From the NCBI GenBank assembly GCA_001797315.1, contig MGPC01000035.1:1-64000 (forward strand): DNA of 64,000 nucleotides, in the 5' to 3' direction. The translations under genes and the position numbers were made by a program. Under the pieces are notes generated by a model, which did no database searches, had not been told where the DNA came from, and was given only the letters and a program-made list of their open reading frames with translations. Numbering within the stretch: the stretch's first letter is position 1; each line of letters opens with the position of its first letter. Source of the stretch: Curvibacter sp. GWA2_64_110 (GTDB lineage: Bacteria; Pseudomonadota; Gammaproteobacteria; Burkholderiales; Burkholderiaceae_C). Below, in pieces: positions 53,833 through 64,000 of the stretch.

Positions 53833-55101
53833 TCAATCAGCTTGCTTGCGCAAGAAGGCGGGGATCTCGAAGTCATCCATACCGCCGGAGGACAGTGCAT
53901 CCACCTTGGCCGCGGCCTGCGTGCGGTTGGTGCGCCAGACGCTGGGCGTGGCCATGGTCTGGTAGTCCGGCTGCGGCACGCCGGGGGTGGCGGCAGCCAC
54001 GCCAGGCGACATCATGCCGGCGCCCATCGTGCCGGGGGTAACGCCGCCGCTCTGCGGCGTGCTCAGCGTAGGCACCTGAAACGGCACATTGTCGGTACCG
54101 GTACGCAGCACCTGCAGCGGCGGCGCCGTGCGGCGCATGCCCTGGCGGGAGAGGCCGGTGGCCACCACGGTGACGCGGATGTCGTCGCCGAGCTCGTCGT
54201 CGTAGGCGGTGCCGTAGATCACGTGTGCATCCGGCGAGGCGTAGGCACGGATGGTGTTCATCGCCAGCTTGGACTCGGACAGCTTGAGGCTGCCCTTGGC
54301 AGCGGTGATGAGCACCAGCACGCCCTTGGCGCCCGAGAGGTCGATGCCTTCGAGCAGCGGGCAGGCCACCGCCTGTTCCGCGGCGATGCGGGCGCGGTCC
54401 GGGCCGCTGGCCACCGCCGTGCCCATCATGGCCTTGCCGGGTTCGCCCATGACGGTGCGCACGTCCTCGAAGTCGACGTTCACATGGCCGGGCACGTTGA
54501 TGATCTCGGCGATGCCGCCGACGGCGTTCTTCAGCACGTCGTTGGCGTGGGCAAAAGCCTCGTCCTGCGTCACGTCTTCGCCCAGCACTTCGAGCAGCTT
54601 CTCGTTGAGCACCACGATCAGCGAGTCCACATTGGCTTCCAGTTCGGCCAGGCCGTTGTCAGCGTTGGTCATGCGGCGGCCGCCCTCCCAGTCAAAGGGC
54701 TTGGTGACCACGCCGACCGTCAAGATGCCCATCTCCTTGGCCACACGCGCGATCACGGGCGCCGCGCCGGTGCCGGTGCCACCGCCCATGCCCGCCGTGA
54801 TGAAGAGCATGTGGGCACCTGCGACAGCCGCACGAATGTCGTCCTCGGCGACCTCCGCGGCATCACGGCCCTTCTCGGGCTTGCTGCCGGCGCCCAGGCC
54901 GCTGTTGCCGAGCTGGATCACCTTGTGCGCACTGCTGCGCGTCAAGGCTTGCGCATCGGTGTTGGCGCAGATGAATTCCACCCCCTGCACATCGCTGGCG
55001 ATCATGTGCTCCACAGCGTTGCCGCCGCCGCCGCCGACACCGATCACCTTGATCTGGGTGCCTTGGTTGAAGCTTTCGTCTTCAATCATTTCGATGCTCA
55101 T
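53833..55101 (-). CDS. ftsZ: Cell division protein FtsZ
   Basis: Tubulin-like GTPase forming the Z ring. 422 residues. N-terminal IKVIGVGGGGGNAVEHM, tubulin signature GMGGGTGTGAAPVIARVAKE, T7 loop region NVPGHVNVDFEDVRTVM. A 60-residue Pro/Gly/Ala linker precedes the conserved C-terminal peptide (MDDFEIPAFLRKQAD), which binds FtsA/ZipA. AGGAGAAACAAA precedes the ATG. Confidence 0.99.
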   Translation of the reverse strand: MSIEMIEDESFNQGTQIKVIGVGGGGGNAVEHMIASDVQGVEFICANTDAQALTRSSAHKVIQLGNSGLGAGSKPEKGRDAAEVAEDDIRAAVAGAHMLFITAGMGGGTGTGAAPVIARVAKEMGILTVGVVTKPFDWEGGRRMTNADNGLAELEANVDSLIVVLNEKLLEVLGEDVTQDEAFAHANDVLKNAVGGIAEIINVPGHVNVDFEDVRTVMGEPGKAMMGTAVASGPDRARIAAEQAVACPLLEGIDLSGAKGVLVLITAAKGSLKLSESKLAMNTIRAYASPDAHVIYGTAYDDELGDDIRVTVVATGLSRQGMRRTAPPLQVLRTGTDNVPFQVPTLSTPQSGGVTPGTMGAGMMSPGVAAATPGVPQPDYQTMATPSVWRTNRTQAAAKVDALSSGGMDDFEIPAFLRKQAD

Positions 55102-55234
55102 TTTGTTTCTCCTGTAATGCAGTTGCCTTTGATTTCTTTACGGTATCTCTCGAATTCACATGCGTGCGGCGGCCCGGTACACCGCCATCGTTGGTGGGGA
55201 CTTCCTCTTGCCATCCAGATCTTGTGCGTCATGG

Positions 55235-56464
55235 TCAGAAATTCCCGATGAACCAGTCCTTGACACGGCCCATCGCCGTCTTCATGGAACCGTTTTTCTG
55301 CGCCACCTTGAAGCCGCGCATGCGCGCCAGACGGGCCTCTTCCAGCAGACCCATGACGGTGGCCGCGCGCGGCTGCGCCACCATGTCGGCCAGGGCGCTC
55401 GAATATTTCGGCACGCCGCGGCGCACCGGTTTGAGAAAGATGTCCTCGCCCAGCTCCACCATGCCGGGCATGATGGAGCTGCCGCCGGTGAGCACGATGC
55501 CGGAGGACAGCACCTCCTCGCAGCCCGACTCGCGCAGCACCTGGTGCACCAGCGAGAAGATTTCCTCGATGCGCGGCTCGATCACGCCGGCCAGCGCCTG
55601 GCGGCTGAGCATGCGCGGGCCGCGGTCGCCCAGCCCCGGCACTTCCACCTGGGTCTCGGGGTCGGCCAGCAGCTGCTTGGCAAAGCCGCTTTCCACCTTG
55701 ATGTCTTCGGCGTCCTTGGTCGGGGTGCGCAACGCCATGGCGATGTCGCTGGTGATGAGGTCGCCGGCGATCGGGATCACCGCCGTGTGGCGGATGGCGC
55801 CGTTGGTGAAGACGGCCACATCGGTGGTGCCGGCGCCGATGTCGACGCAGGCCACGCCGAGTTCCTTCTCATCATCGGTCAGCACCGACAGACTGGAGGC
55901 CAGCGGGTTGAGCATCAGCTGCTCCACTTCCAGGCCGCAGCGACGGACGCACTTGATGATGTTTTCGGCTGCACTCTGCGCACCGGTAACGATGTGCACC
56001 TTGGCCTCGAGCCGGATACCGCTCATGCCGATCGGCTCGCGCACGTCCTGGCCGTCGATGATGAATTCCTGCGGCTCCACCAGCAGCAGGCGCTGGTCGG
56101 TCGAGATGTTGATGGCCTTGGCGGTCTCCACCACGCGCGCCACGTCGGCCGCCGTCACTTCACGGTCTTTCACTGCCACCATGCCGCTGGAGTTGATGCC
56201 GCGGATATGGCTGCCGGTAATGCCGGTGTAGACGCGCGTGATCTTGCAGTCGGCCATCAGCTCAGCCTCTTTGAGGGCCTGCTGGATGCTCTGCACCGTG
56301 GCGTCGATGTTGACCACCACGCCTCGCTTCAAGCCGTTGCTCGGGGCAATGCCCAAGCCGGCGAGCTTGAGTTCGCCATTGGGCAGCACCTCGGCCACCA
56401 CCGCCATCACCTTGGCGGTGCCGATGTCCAGCCCGACAACCAGGTCTTTGTACTCTTTTGCCAT
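55235..56464 (-). CDS. ftsA: Cell division protein FtsA
   Basis: Actin-like membrane tether of the Z ring. 409 residues from the Met beginning MAKEYKDLVVGLDIGTAKVM; the tracked ORF adds 49 residues from the ftsQ region. SHS2 subdomain 1C around VNIDATVQSIQQALKEAE, ATP-binding VACVDIGAGTTDVAVF and GIVLTGGSSIMPGMVEL; amphipathic C-terminal helix (MGRVKDWFIGNF) for membrane attachment. Sits 28 bp after ftsQ, and a 133-bp gap separates it from ftsZ. Confidence 0.98.
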   Translation of the reverse strand: MAKEYKDLVVGLDIGTAKVMAVVAEVLPNGELKLAGLGIAPSNGLKRGVVVNIDATVQSIQQALKEAELMADCKITRVYTGITGSHIRGINSSGMVAVKDREVTAADVARVVETAKAINISTDQRLLLVEPQEFIIDGQDVREPIGMSGIRLEAKVHIVTGAQSAAENIIKCVRRCGLEVEQLMLNPLASSLSVLTDDEKELGVACVDIGAGTTDVAVFTNGAIRHTAVIPIAGDLITSDIAMALRTPTKDAEDIKVESGFAKQLLADPETQVEVPGLGDRGPRMLSRQALAGVIEPRIEEIFSLVHQVLRESGCEEVLSSGIVLTGGSSIMPGMVELGEDIFLKPVRRGVPKYSSALADMVAQPRAATVMGLLEEARLARMRGFKVAQKNGSMKTAMGRVKDWFIGNF

Positions 56465-56492
56465 ATGCGGTCCTGTGTGTCTTTGTTTCTCT

Positions 56493-57287
56493 CTACTTTT
56501 GCTGTGCCTTCTGCGCCTCCGGCAGCACGGTGCTGACACCGCGCAGCCGGACGGCATACCCTTCCTGATGGCGCAGGTCGGCCGACTCCAGCGCCGCCAC
56601 CGTGCGGCCATAACGCGAGGCCACCTGCGTCACGGTTCCGAGAAAACGCTGCGTACGCGCCATCACCTCGTCTTCCGTACCACGTCCGAGCTCGATCTGC
56701 GCGCCGGTATCGAGCTTGGCGCGCCAGCTGCCGTGGCCGGTCAGTTCCAGCGCCTCGATCGACAGCTCCAGCCGCCCGAACAGCGGTAACAAGGCTCGGT
56801 ACATGGCCAGCACCTGGGCCGACTGGCCCTGCGGACCATCCAGACGCGGCAGCTCGTCCTGGTCCACCTCGTCCACATTGGCCTCGAACACCTCGCCAAA
56901 GCTGTTGACCAGGGTCGAGTCGCCCTCCGCCCCCCAGTAGCCCACGGCCTGGTGTTCCTGCAGGATGGCCTTGAGCCGGTTGGGGAACTCGCGCCGCACC
57001 ACGGCGCGACGCACCCAGGGCATGGTCTCGAAAGCCCGGCGCGCTGCGGCCAGGTCGATGGTGAGGAAGGTCCCTCGCAGCTGCGGCGCCACATTGGCGC
57101 GCAGCGTGAGTGCATTGTTGTGGTTGACGTCGCCGGCCACCGTGACACCGCGGATGGCAAACAGCGGGTGCGCCATCGCCCAGCCCGCCAGCGCCCCCAG
57201 CGCCAGCAGCACGAACGCGACCAGCAGCAGGCTGCTGGTCAGGTTCATGAGCTTGACGTCCAGAGGGGCGGGCAGGCTGTTGTTCAT
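56493..57287 (-). CDS. ftsQ: Cell division protein FtsQ
   Basis: 264 residues from the ATG overlapping the ddl stop (ATGA); the tracked ORF extends into ddl. One membrane helix ([20 protein letters not shown]), then the POTRA domain ([20 protein letters not shown]) and beta domain ([20 protein letters not shown]). Bitopic divisome scaffold with FtsB/FtsL. Typical of betaproteobacterial dcw order. Confidence 0.96.
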   Translation of the reverse strand: MNNSLPAPLDVKLMNLTSSLLLVAFVLLALGALAGWAMAHPLFAIRGVTVAGDVNHNNALTLRANVAPQLRGTFLTIDLAAARRAFETMPWVRRAVVRREFPNRLKAILQEHQAVGYWGAEGDSTLVNSFGEVFEANVDEVDQDELPRLDGPQGQSAQVLAMYRALLPLFGRLELSIEALELTGHGSWRAKLDTGAQIELGRGTEDEVMARTQRFLGTVTQVASRYGRTVAALESADLRHQEGYAVRLRGVSTVLPEAQKAQQK

Positions 57288-58240
57288 CCGTGCTCCTGCG
57301 GATGGTCGAGCGTGGCGGCCTGCAGCAGCCGCACGCACAGGTCTTCGTAGCTGATGCCGGCGGCGCGCGCCGACATCGGCACCAGCGAATGCCCGGTCAT
57401 GCCGGGTGCAGTGTTGATCTCCAGCAGATAGGGCTGGCGGGTGCGAGCGTCGATCATGACGTCGGCGCGCGCCCAGCCGCGGCAGCCCAGCACGCCGAAG
57501 GCCTTGAGCACCAGTTGCTGGATGTGCGCTTCTTCGCCGGCCGGCAGGCCGCAGGGCACCAGGTACTGCGTGTCGTCGGTGAAGTACTTGTTCTGGTAGT
57601 CGTAATTGCCGCCGGGCGCCACGATGCGGATCACCGGCAGCGCGCGCGCCTGGGCGCCCGTGCCCAGCACCGGCACCGTGACCTCGTCGCCGCTGACGAA
57701 CTGCTCGCACAGCACCTGCTCGTCCTCCTGCGCCGCCCGCGCATAGGCCGCGTCGCACTGGTCGGCCGACATCACCTTGGTCAGGCCGATGGACGAGCCC
57801 TCGCGCGCCGGCTTGACGATCATGGGCGCGCCGAGTTCGGCGAAGGCCGCGCGCGTGGCTTCTGCGCTCGCCACTTCTTTCCAGGCCGGCGTCGGCAGTC
57901 CTTCCGAACGCCAGATGCGCTTGGTCATGACCTTGTCGATGGCAATGCTGGAGGCCATGACGCCCGAGCCGGTGTAGGGAATACCCAGCAGTTCGAGTGC
58001 CCCCTGCACCGTGCCGTCTTCGCCGAAACGTCCGTGCAGCGCGATGAAGCAGCGTGCAAAACCTTCGCGCTTGAGCTCGCCCAGATCCCGCTCCGACGGA
58101 TCGAAGGCATGGGCATCCACGCCCCGCTCGCGCAGCGCCTTGAGCACACCGCTGCCCGACATGATTGAAATGTCGCGTTCGGCGGATGACCCGCCCATCA
58201 ACACCGCCACTTTCCCTAGGTTCACTTGGTCCTCACTCAC
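57284..58240 (-). CDS. ddl: D-alanine--D-alanine ligase
   Basis: 318 residues from GTG 58240, which overlaps the murC stop (GTGA). A GTG at 58225 ([12 protein letters not shown]) has GAGGA 4 bases upstream and may be the real start. ATP-grasp fold: [50 protein letters not shown]. Makes the D-Ala-D-Ala dipeptide for MurF. The tracked 345-aa start lies inside murC. Confidence 0.97.
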   Translation of the reverse strand: MSEDQVNLGKVAVLMGGSSAERDISIMSGSGVLKALRERGVDAHAFDPSERDLGELKREGFARCFIALHGRFGEDGTVQGALELLGIPYTGSGVMASSIAIDKVMTKRIWRSEGLPTPAWKEVASAEATRAAFAELGAPMIVKPAREGSSIGLTKVMSADQCDAAYARAAQEDEQVLCEQFVSGDEVTVPVLGTGAQARALPVIRIVAPGGNYDYQNKYFTDDTQYLVPCGLPAGEEAHIQQLVLKAFGVLGCRGWARADVMIDARTRQPYLLEINTAPGMTGHSLVPMSARAAGISYEDLCVRLLQAATLDHPQEHG

Positions 58241-59658
58241 TTCTTGCCTACCTGGGCCTTCTGGCCCTGCAACGCCACGACCTTGGCCGGCACGGCGCCG
58301 ATCGAGCCGGCTCCCATGCACATCACGACATCGCCGTCGCGCGCGTTATCCACGATGGCCTGCGGCATGGCGGCGATGTCGTCCACGAACACCGGCTCGA
58401 CCTTGCCCGCCACGCGCAGGGCGCGCGCCAGGGCACGGCCGTCGGCCGCCACGATCGGTGCTTCGCCGGCGGCATAGACCTCGGCCAGCAACACGGCGTC
58501 GGCCTCGCCGATCACCTTGACGAAATCCTCGAAGCAGTCACGCGTGCGCGTGAAACGATGCGGCTGGAAGGCCAGCACCAGACGCTTTCCGGGAAAGGCA
58601 CCGCGCGCTGCCGCCAGCGTGGCCGCCATCTCGACCGGGTGGTGGCCGTAGTCGTCGATCACGGTGAAGCTGCCGCCATCCTTGGCCGGCACCTCGCCGT
58701 AACGCTGGAAGCGTCGCCCCACGCCCTTGAACTCGGCCAAGGCCTTGCGCAGCGCGGCGTCCGGTATGTCGAGCTCGGCCGCCACCGCAATGGCTGACAG
58801 CGCATTGAGCACGTTGTGCCGCCCTGGCAGGTTGAGCACCACCTCCAGATCGGGCAGCACCACGCCGTTGCGCCGCTGCACGGTGAAGTGCATCTGGCCA
58901 TCGACCGCGCGCACGTTGACGGCGCGCACCTGCGCATCCTCGGCAAAGCCATAGCTGGTGATCGGACAGGACACCTCGGGCACGATCTCGCGCACCGCCG
59001 CATCGTCGGTGCACAGGATGGCAGTACCGTAGAACGGCATGCGGTGCAGGAAGTCGACAAAAGCCTTCTTGAGCCGGCCGAAATCGTGGCCGTAGGTTTC
59101 CATGTGGTCGGCGTCGATGTTGGTCACCACGGCCATCACCGGCATCAGGTTGAGGAAGGAGGCATCCGACTCGTCGGCCTCGACCACGATGTAGTCGCCC
59201 TGTCCCAGCCGTGCGTTGGCACCCGCACTGTTGAGGCGGCCGCCGATGACGAAGGTCGGGTCCAGCCCGGCCTCGTTCAGCACGCTGGCCACCAGGCTGG
59301 TGGTGGTGGTCTTGCCGTGCGTGCCGGCAATGGCAATGCCCTGCTTCAAGCGCATCAGCTCGGCCAGCATCACGGCGCGCGGCACGATCGGGATGCGCTT
59401 CTCGCGTGCCGCCAGCACCTCAGGGTTGTCGCTCTGCACCGCGGTCGAAGTGACCACCGCATCGGCACCGGCGACATGGGCCGGTGCATGGCCGACGAAG
59501 GTCTTGATGCCCAGCGAAGTCAGACGTTTGAGCGTGGCGCTATCGGCCAGGTCGGAGCCGGAGATCTGGTAGCCGAGGTTGAACAGCACTTCGGCAATGC
59601 CGGACATGCCGGAGCCGCCCACGCCGACAAAATGAATGTGTTTGATCGCGTGTTTCAT
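58237..59658 (-). CDS. murC: UDP-N-acetylmuramate--L-alanine ligase
   Basis: 473 residues; Mur ligase with N-terminal [20 protein letters not shown]-loop [29 protein letters not shown] and C-terminal [12 protein letters not shown]. Adds L-Ala to UDP-MurNAc. Overlaps murG and ddl by four bases at either end, so translation of murG-murC-ddl-ftsQ is coupled. Confidence 0.99.
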   Translation of the reverse strand: MKHAIKHIHFVGVGGSGMSGIAEVLFNLGYQISGSDLADSATLKRLTSLGIKTFVGHAPAHVAGADAVVTSTAVQSDNPEVLAAREKRIPIVPRAVMLAELMRLKQGIAIAGTHGKTTTTSLVASVLNEAGLDPTFVIGGRLNSAGANARLGQGDYIVVEADESDASFLNLMPVMAVVTNIDADHMETYGHDFGRLKKAFVDFLHRMPFYGTAILCTDDAAVREIVPEVSCPITSYGFAEDAQVRAVNVRAVDGQMHFTVQRRNGVVLPDLEVVLNLPGRHNVLNALSAIAVAAELDIPDAALRKALAEFKGVGRRFQRYGEVPAKDGGSFTVIDDYGHHPVEMAATLAAARGAFPGKRLVLAFQPHRFTRTRDCFEDFVKVIGEADAVLLAEVYAAGEAPIVAADGRALARALRVAGKVEPVFVDDIAAMPQAIVDNARDGDVVMCMGAGSIGAVPAKVVALQGQKAQVGKK

Positions 59659-60716
59659 CGGCTCACCTCCTCACACGCAGCCACCACTTGGGCGACGGCC
59701 TCGGTTTTCGCAAGCTTTTTAGCCTTTTCCCCTAGAGAAACAAGCGCGGTTCGCTCCGTTTTTTGTAGCAATTCAGCCAGTCGTTCAGGTGTCATGTCTT
59801 GTTGCGGCAGCAGCCAGCCGGCGCCCTGGTCGACCAGGAAACGCGCATTGGCGGTCTGGTGATCGTCCACCGCCGCCGGGAAAGGCACGAACAGCGCCGC
59901 AGCGCCGACGGCGGCAATCTCGGTCACGGTGCTGGCGCCGGCACGGCAGACAATGAGGTCAGCCTCGGCAAAGGCCTGCGCCGTGTCGTCGATGAAAGGC
60001 GTGAGTTCGGCCTGCACGCCGGCAGCGGCGTAATTGGCACGCAGCGCGTCGATCTGCTTGGCGCCGCTCTGGTGGATGACCTGCGGCCGCGCAGCGGCCG
60101 GGATCAGCGCCAGGGCCTTCGGCACCGTGTCATTGAGCGCCCTGGCACCCAGGCTGCCGCCCACCACCAGCAGACGCAACGGACCCGTGCGGCCAGCCAG
60201 ACGCGTGGCCGGCTCAGGGTGTTTCAGGAAGGCCTCGCGCAGCGGGTTGCCGACCCAGGCGGCTTTTTTGATCACACCGGGGAAAGCGGTAAAGACGCGG
60301 TCCGCCACGCCCGCCAGCACCTTGTTGGCCATGCCCGCCACCGAGTTCTGCTCATGCAACACCAGCGGTTTGCCCAGCAGCACGCTCATCATGCCGGCCG
60401 GAAAGGTGATGTAACCACCCAGGCCCACCACCACATCGGGTTGCACGCGGCGCAGCACCCGGATGCTCTGCCAGAAGGCCTTGAGCAATCGCAACGGCAA
60501 TAGCGCCAGCGTGGCGAAGCCCTTGCCGCGCACGCCGGAGAATTCAATCGTCTCGAACGGAAAGCCGCGCGGCGGCACCAGCGTCGCCTCCATGCCGCTG
60601 GCATTGCCCAGCCAGTGCACGCGCCAGCCCTTGGTACGCAAGGCTTCCGCCACGGCCAGGCCCGGGAAGATGTGGCCGCCCGTACCGCCCGCCATGACCA
60701 GAGCACACTTGCTCAT
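59655..60716 (-). CDS. murG: UDP-N-acetylglucosamine--N-acetylmuramyl-(pentapeptide) pyrophosphoryl-undecaprenol GlcNAc transferase
   Basis: 353 residues, GT-B glycosyltransferase making lipid II. N-terminal [48 protein letters not shown] and the donor-site [24 protein letters not shown] (in part). Near the C-terminus (about residues 314-333, [16 protein letters not shown]) the DNA turns AT-rich and resembles a short dispersed repeat (R7), which appears to have been accommodated in the reading frame. Confidence 0.98.
   Translation of the reverse strand: MSKCALVMAGGTGGHIFPGLAVAEALRTKGWRVHWLGNASGMEATLVPPRGFPFETIEFSGVRGKGFATLALLPLRLLKAFWQSIRVLRRVQPDVVVGLGGYITFPAGMMSVLLGKPLVLHEQNSVAGMANKVLAGVADRVFTAFPGVIKKAAWVGNPLREAFLKHPEPATRLAGRTGPLRLLVVGGSLGARALNDTVPKALALIPAAARPQVIHQSGAKQIDALRANYAAAGVQAELTPFIDDTAQAFAEADLIVCRAGASTVTEIAAVGAAALFVPFPAAVDDHQTANARFLVDQGAGWLLPQQDMTPERLAELLQKTERTALVSLGEKAKKLAKTEAVAQVVAACEEVSR
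59716..59773 (-). repeat. Putative dispersed repeat inside murG, copy R7
   Basis: The reverse complement begins AATTGCTACAAAAAACGGAG and ends GGGGAAAAGGCTAAAAA. Its opening GCTACAAAAA equals the opening of R2 (8321), and both end in AAGGC/AAAGGC. It is lower in GC than the rest of murG and in frame. Confidence 0.45.
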
Positions 60717-61966
60717 ACACGGCCTCCGTGCATGAGCTGCCTGTTTTCGTAATCAATCCGCAGCACCACGGCGAGCGCGACGAGGTTCATCAGGATGGCC
60801 GAGCCGCCGTAGCTCATCAGCGGCAGGGTCAGGCCCTTGGTCGGCAGGGCGCCAAGGTTCACCCCCATGTTGATGAAGGCCTGGAACCCCATCCAGATGC
60901 CCACGCCCTGCGCCACCAGACCGGCAAAGACCCGGTCCAGGGCAATGGCCTGGCGGCCGATGTGCATGATGCGACGCGTCATCCAGAGGAACAGGCCGAT
61001 CACGGTCAGCACGCCGATCAGGCCGAACTCCTCGCCGATGACGGCCAGCAGGAAGTCGGTATGCGCCTCCGGCAGCCAGTGCAACTTTTCTACGCTGCCG
61101 CCGAGGCCGACGCCGAAGATCTCACCGCGGCCGATGGCAATCAGCGAGTGCGACAGCTGATAGCCCTTGCCGAGTGTGTGTTTCTCATCCCAGGGGTTGA
61201 GGTAGGCGAAGATGCGCTCGCGCCGCCATTCACTGAAGGCAATCATCATGCTGAAGGCCACCACCAGGACGGTGGCGATCAGGAAGAACATGCGGGCATT
61301 GACGCCACCCAGAAAGAGGATGCCCATGGCGATCACCGCGATCACCATGAAAGCGCCCATGTCGGGCTCGGCCAGCAGCAGCAGACCCACCACCGCCACC
61401 GCCACGCCCATCGGCAGCACGGCGCGGAAGAAGCGTTCCTTCACATCCATCTTGCGCACCATGTAATCGGCCGCGTACAGCAACACGGCGAACTTGGCCA
61501 GCTCCGAAGGCTGGAAATTCATGATGCCCAGCGCAATCCAGCGCCGCGCGCCGTTGACGCCCTTGCCGATGCCAGGGATCAGCACCGCGATCAGCAGCAC
61601 CAGCGAGATCACGAACAGCCAGGGCGCCAGCTTCTCCCAGGTTTCCACCGGCACCTGGAAAGCGATCAGCGCGGCGACGAACGCCACCACCAGCGACAGC
61701 ATGTGCCGGGTCAGGAAATGGGTATGGGCATAACGCGCAAACTTCGGGTTGTCCGGCATGGCGATCGAGGCCGAGTACACCATCACCAGTCCCCAGACCA
61801 GCAGCGCCACAGTCACCCAGACCAGCGCCTGGTCGAAACCCGACATGCGCACCGGCGCACCGCCGGCCGTGCCGCGCATGCCGCCCAGCCGCACCGGCAA
61901 CGCATCGCCGGCCGGGCGCGCCATGCCGCCCAGCCAGCCGGTGAAACGTTGCGCCAGGGTGTTCAT
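60713..61966 (-). CDS. ftsW: Cell division protein FtsW (SEDS peptidoglycan polymerase)
   Basis: 417 residues, about ten transmembrane helices. SEDS motifs: [60 protein letters not shown]. Polymerises septal glycan with FtsI. A 35-residue cytoplasmic N-terminus precedes the first helix. Overlaps murG and murD by ATGA-type junctions. Confidence 0.97.
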   Translation of the reverse strand: MNTLAQRFTGWLGGMARPAGDALPVRLGGMRGTAGGAPVRMSGFDQALVWVTVALLVWGLVMVYSASIAMPDNPKFARYAHTHFLTRHMLSLVVAFVAALIAFQVPVETWEKLAPWLFVISLVLLIAVLIPGIGKGVNGARRWIALGIMNFQPSELAKFAVLLYAADYMVRKMDVKERFFRAVLPMGVAVAVVGLLLLAEPDMGAFMVIAVIAMGILFLGGVNARMFFLIATVLVVAFSMMIAFSEWRRERIFAYLNPWDEKHTLGKGYQLSHSLIAIGRGEIFGVGLGGSVEKLHWLPEAHTDFLLAVIGEEFGLIGVLTVIGLFLWMTRRIMHIGRQAIALDRVFAGLVAQGVGIWMGFQAFINMGVNLGALPTKGLTLPLMSYGGSAILMNLVALAVVLRIDYENRQLMHGGRV

Positions 61967-63855
61967 GCCATACCCCCTTCGGCCAGACCTACATCCTGCG
62001 CCAGCGCACGCACCGCCTCGATGAAGACGCGGGCCCGGTGCTCGTAGTTGTCGAACATGTCGAAACTGGCGCAGGCCGGCGACATCAGCACCGCATCGCC
62101 GGCGTGGGCACGCTGGTTGGCCAGCTGCACCGCCTCTTCCATCGAGCCGGCCGCCAGCAACGGTACGCCGCTGCTCTCGATCGCAGCGCGGATGGCCGGC
62201 GCATCGCGCCCGATCAGCACCACCGCACGTGCATAACGCGCCACAGGTGCGGCCAGCGGGGCAAAGTCCTGCCCCTTGCCGTCGCCACCGAGAATGACCA
62301 CCAGCTTGCGCTCGGCACCGAGTCCTGTGAGCGCCGCCACGGTGGCGCCGACGTTGGTACCCTTGCTGTCGTCGAAGTACTCGACCTCGTTCACGATGGC
62401 CACCGGCTCCACGCGGTGCGGCTCACCGCGGTATTCGCGCAGGCCATAGAGCATGCTCCCCAGACTGCAGCCCGCCGCCTGGGCCAGCGCCAGGGCGGCC
62501 AGGGCATTGGTGGCGTTGTGCCGCCCGCGGATGCGCAGGGCATCGGCCGGCATCAGTCGCTGAATGAACAACTCCACCTCTTCGCCGCGCTTGCGCTTCT
62601 GCGTTTCGTCGGCCTCCATGGCGCGCACCAGCCAGGCCATGCCATTGACCATCTCGATGCCAAAGTCGCCCGGGCGCTTCGGCATCTCGAACCCGAAGCT
62701 CACGTACTCGCGCCATTGGGGCTTTTGCAGCTTGACGCGCACCGGCTCGGGCAACATCGCCATCACCGCCGGGTCATCGCGGTTGAGCACCAGCAGGCCG
62801 TGTTCGCCGAAGATGCGCGCCTTGGCGGCGCCATAGGCCTCCATGCTGCCGTGCCAGTCCAGATGATCCTGTGTCACATTCAACACCACGGCGGCCGTGG
62901 GCTCGAAACCCTGCACGCCGTCGAGCTGGAAGCTCGACAGCTCCAGCACCCAGACCTCGGGCAGCGCACCCGCATCGACGTGCTGGGCCAGCGTGTCCAG
63001 CAGGCTGGGACCGATATTGCCGGCCACCGCCACGCTCTTGCCCGCATGGGCCACCAGTTGGCCGGTCAGCGCCGTCGTGGTCGTCTTGCCGTTGGTCCCG
63101 GTGATCGCCAGCACCTTGGGGGCATAAGCGCGTTCGGCCTGCAGGTCGCGCAGGGCACGTGCGAACAGGTCCAACTCGCCGCCCACCCACAGGCCGATGG
63201 CCTGCGCCGCCTGCCACACCGGCGCCACCACGGCCGGCGGCAGCCCCGGACTCTTGAAGACGGCACGGAAGTCGCTGCCTTCGATCAACGCAGCGTCGAA
63301 AGCACCACTGCGGAAGACCACATCGGGCAACTCGCTGCGCAGGGCGGCCAGCTGCGGCGGCGCCTCACGGGTGTCGGCCACCGTCACATGCGCGCCCTGA
63401 CGCACACACCAGCGGGCCATGGCCAGCCCCGAAGTCCCCAGGCCCAGGATGAGAACCGGCTGGTCCCGTAACGGCGAGGCCACCGCCTCGTCGCCCGGCT
63501 CGGCGGCCACAGGGGTTTCTTCACCCACCCCCGACGCAGTGGCGTCAGACGGCGGCGTCTCCTCTGCGGACGCAGTCGGTACGGCGTATTCAGGTGCACT
63601 CACTTCGGCAAACAATTGCGCCACGAAGGCCGCCGCGTCGCGCGCGGCCGTCAGAGTTTCCGGCAGAGGCTTGGCGGCTTTCGTGCTGATCACCTCGGCG
63701 GGCGTCTGGGCCACTTCCGCCTCGGAAGGCTGCAGCGCAGGTGCTGGCAACTCAGGCACAGCCTCTGGCTCCGCTGCTGGCACGTGCGCCGGCATCACCT
63801 CCGCCGGAGGCTGCACAGGCACATCGCTGGGGTTGAGGGGCTCGTTCGGGTTCAT
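61963..63855 (-). CDS. murD: UDP-N-acetylmuramoylalanine--D-glutamate ligase with long N-terminal extension
   Basis: 630 residues from the ATG that overlaps the mraY stop (ATGA); the tracked start 11 codons upstream lies inside mraY. The MurD core starts at about residue 130 ([20 protein letters not shown]), with P-loop [20 protein letters not shown] and [17 protein letters not shown]. The first 130 residues are a Pro/Ala/Glu-rich, probably disordered extension (e.g. [20 protein letters not shown]) not present in the E. coli enzyme (438 residues). Adds D-Glu in peptidoglycan precursor synthesis. Confidence 0.95.
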   Translation of the reverse strand: MNPNEPLNPSDVPVQPPAEVMPAHVPAAEPEAVPELPAPALQPSEAEVAQTPAEVISTKAAKPLPETLTAARDAAAFVAQLFAEVSAPEYAVPTASAEETPPSDATASGVGEETPVAAEPGDEAVASPLRDQPVLILGLGTSGLAMARWCVRQGAHVTVADTREAPPQLAALRSELPDVVFRSGAFDAALIEGSDFRAVFKSPGLPPAVVAPVWQAAQAIGLWVGGELDLFARALRDLQAERAYAPKVLAITGTNGKTTTTALTGQLVAHAGKSVAVAGNIGPSLLDTLAQHVDAGALPEVWVLELSSFQLDGVQGFEPTAAVVLNVTQDHLDWHGSMEAYGAAKARIFGEHGLLVLNRDDPAVMAMLPEPVRVKLQKPQWREYVSFGFEMPKRPGDFGIEMVNGMAWLVRAMEADETQKRKRGEEVELFIQRLMPADALRIRGRHNATNALAALALAQAAGCSLGSMLYGLREYRGEPHRVEPVAIVNEVEYFDDSKGTNVGATVAALTGLGAERKLVVILGGDGKGQDFAPLAAPVARYARAVVLIGRDAPAIRAAIESSGVPLLAAGSMEEAVQLANQRAHAGDAVLMSPACASFDMFDNYEHRARVFIEAVRALAQDVGLAEGGMA

Positions 63856-64000
63856 CGCAGTTTCAGGGTCGACAGGCCGATCAGGCACAGCAGCATGGTG
63901 ATGATCCAGAAGCGCACCACCACCTGCGTTTCCTTCCAGCCGCTCTTCTCGAAATGGTGGTGCAGCGGCGCCATCTTCAGGATGCGCCGGCCCTCGCCGT
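63852..64000 (-). CDS. mraY: Phospho-N-acetylmuramoyl-pentapeptide transferase, C-terminal fragment (cut by window end)
   Basis: Too short for the ORF track. The minus-strand frame reads [20 protein letters not shown] then [20 protein letters not shown] and ends GLSTLKLR-stop, the hallmark MraY C-terminus with the HHHFE motif. The stop overlaps the murD ATG. MraY makes lipid I at the inner membrane. Confidence 0.97.
   Translation of the reverse strand, partial: GEGRRILKMAPLHHHFEKSGWKETQVVVRFWIITMLLCLIGLSTLKLR

Overview
The window is a high-GC chromosomal segment of a betaproteobacterium, most likely a Comamonadaceae member of the Rhodoferax/Polaromonas/Acidovorax type. The evidence is the gene content (Coq7-type ubiquinone hydroxylase, DUF3426/prmA/accBC cluster, Mpl, PilSR, class Ia nrdAB, Comamonad-style porin), the gene order (ffh opposite a ypjD/ccsA-like gene; mraY-murD-ftsW-murG-murC-ddl-ftsQ-ftsA-ftsZ-lpxC) and short dispersed repeats that I associate with this family. 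Most of it is ordinary core genome, densely packed, with many ATGA/GTGA stop-start overlaps.

Layout. 1-1.8 kb: 3' part of groEL, then a three-way-junction RNA structure and a strong terminator. 1.8-5.3 kb: pgi and tal, divergent from an RpiR/HexR-type regulator, with a HexR-like operator between them. 5.3-8.9 kb: a frameshifted DUF3047 gene, a major porin, an orphan BrnA-like antitoxin coupled to coq7, and an OsmC protein. 8.9-14.9 kb: ilvA, enoyl-CoA hydratase, a CAT-anticodon tRNA, a small exported protein, miaB, ffh. 14.97-17.79 kb: inserted low-GC DNA made of a dense array of small hairpins followed by an apparently intact group II intron whose 3' end runs into the start of ypjD. 17.8-22.6 kb: ypjD, a small zinc-ribbon-like protein, pilS, pilR, ampD. 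22.6-28.3 kb: NrdR boxes, nrdA, nrdB, a structured leader, a lysine/alanine-rich histone H1-like gene, DUF167. 28.3-34.2 kb (minus strand): a conserved hypothetical gene, tlpA-like, accB, accC, prmA, DUF3426, pfkB-type kinase. 34.3-41.3 kb: mpl, a hypothetical gene, aroG with an aromatic-rich attenuator leader, tldD, a 3-hydroxyisobutyrate dehydrogenase-like enzyme, rodA. 41.3-48.9 kb: a two-component system, YqiA-type esterase, RNase II/R-family exonuclease, TonB-like protein, mtgA, ruvC. 48.9-52.7 kb: outer-membrane and exported proteins, YhgE/Pip membrane protein, a 58-aa membrane protein. 52.7-64 kb: the dcw cell-wall/division cluster, read leftward from mraY (cut by the window end) to lpxC.

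The genes group into central carbon metabolism under HexR-like control, nucleotide reduction under NrdR-like control, aromatic amino acid synthesis under ribosome-mediated attenuation, fatty-acid synthesis initiation (accBC), and peptidoglycan synthesis, recycling and division (dcw, rodA, mtgA, mpl, ampD). The most interesting unexplained or little-described items are the aroG leader attenuator, the hairpin array plus intron at the 5' end of ypjD, the structured groEL 3' UTR, the double-hairpin leader of the histone-like gene, and short repeats that appear to have been absorbed in frame into coding genes.
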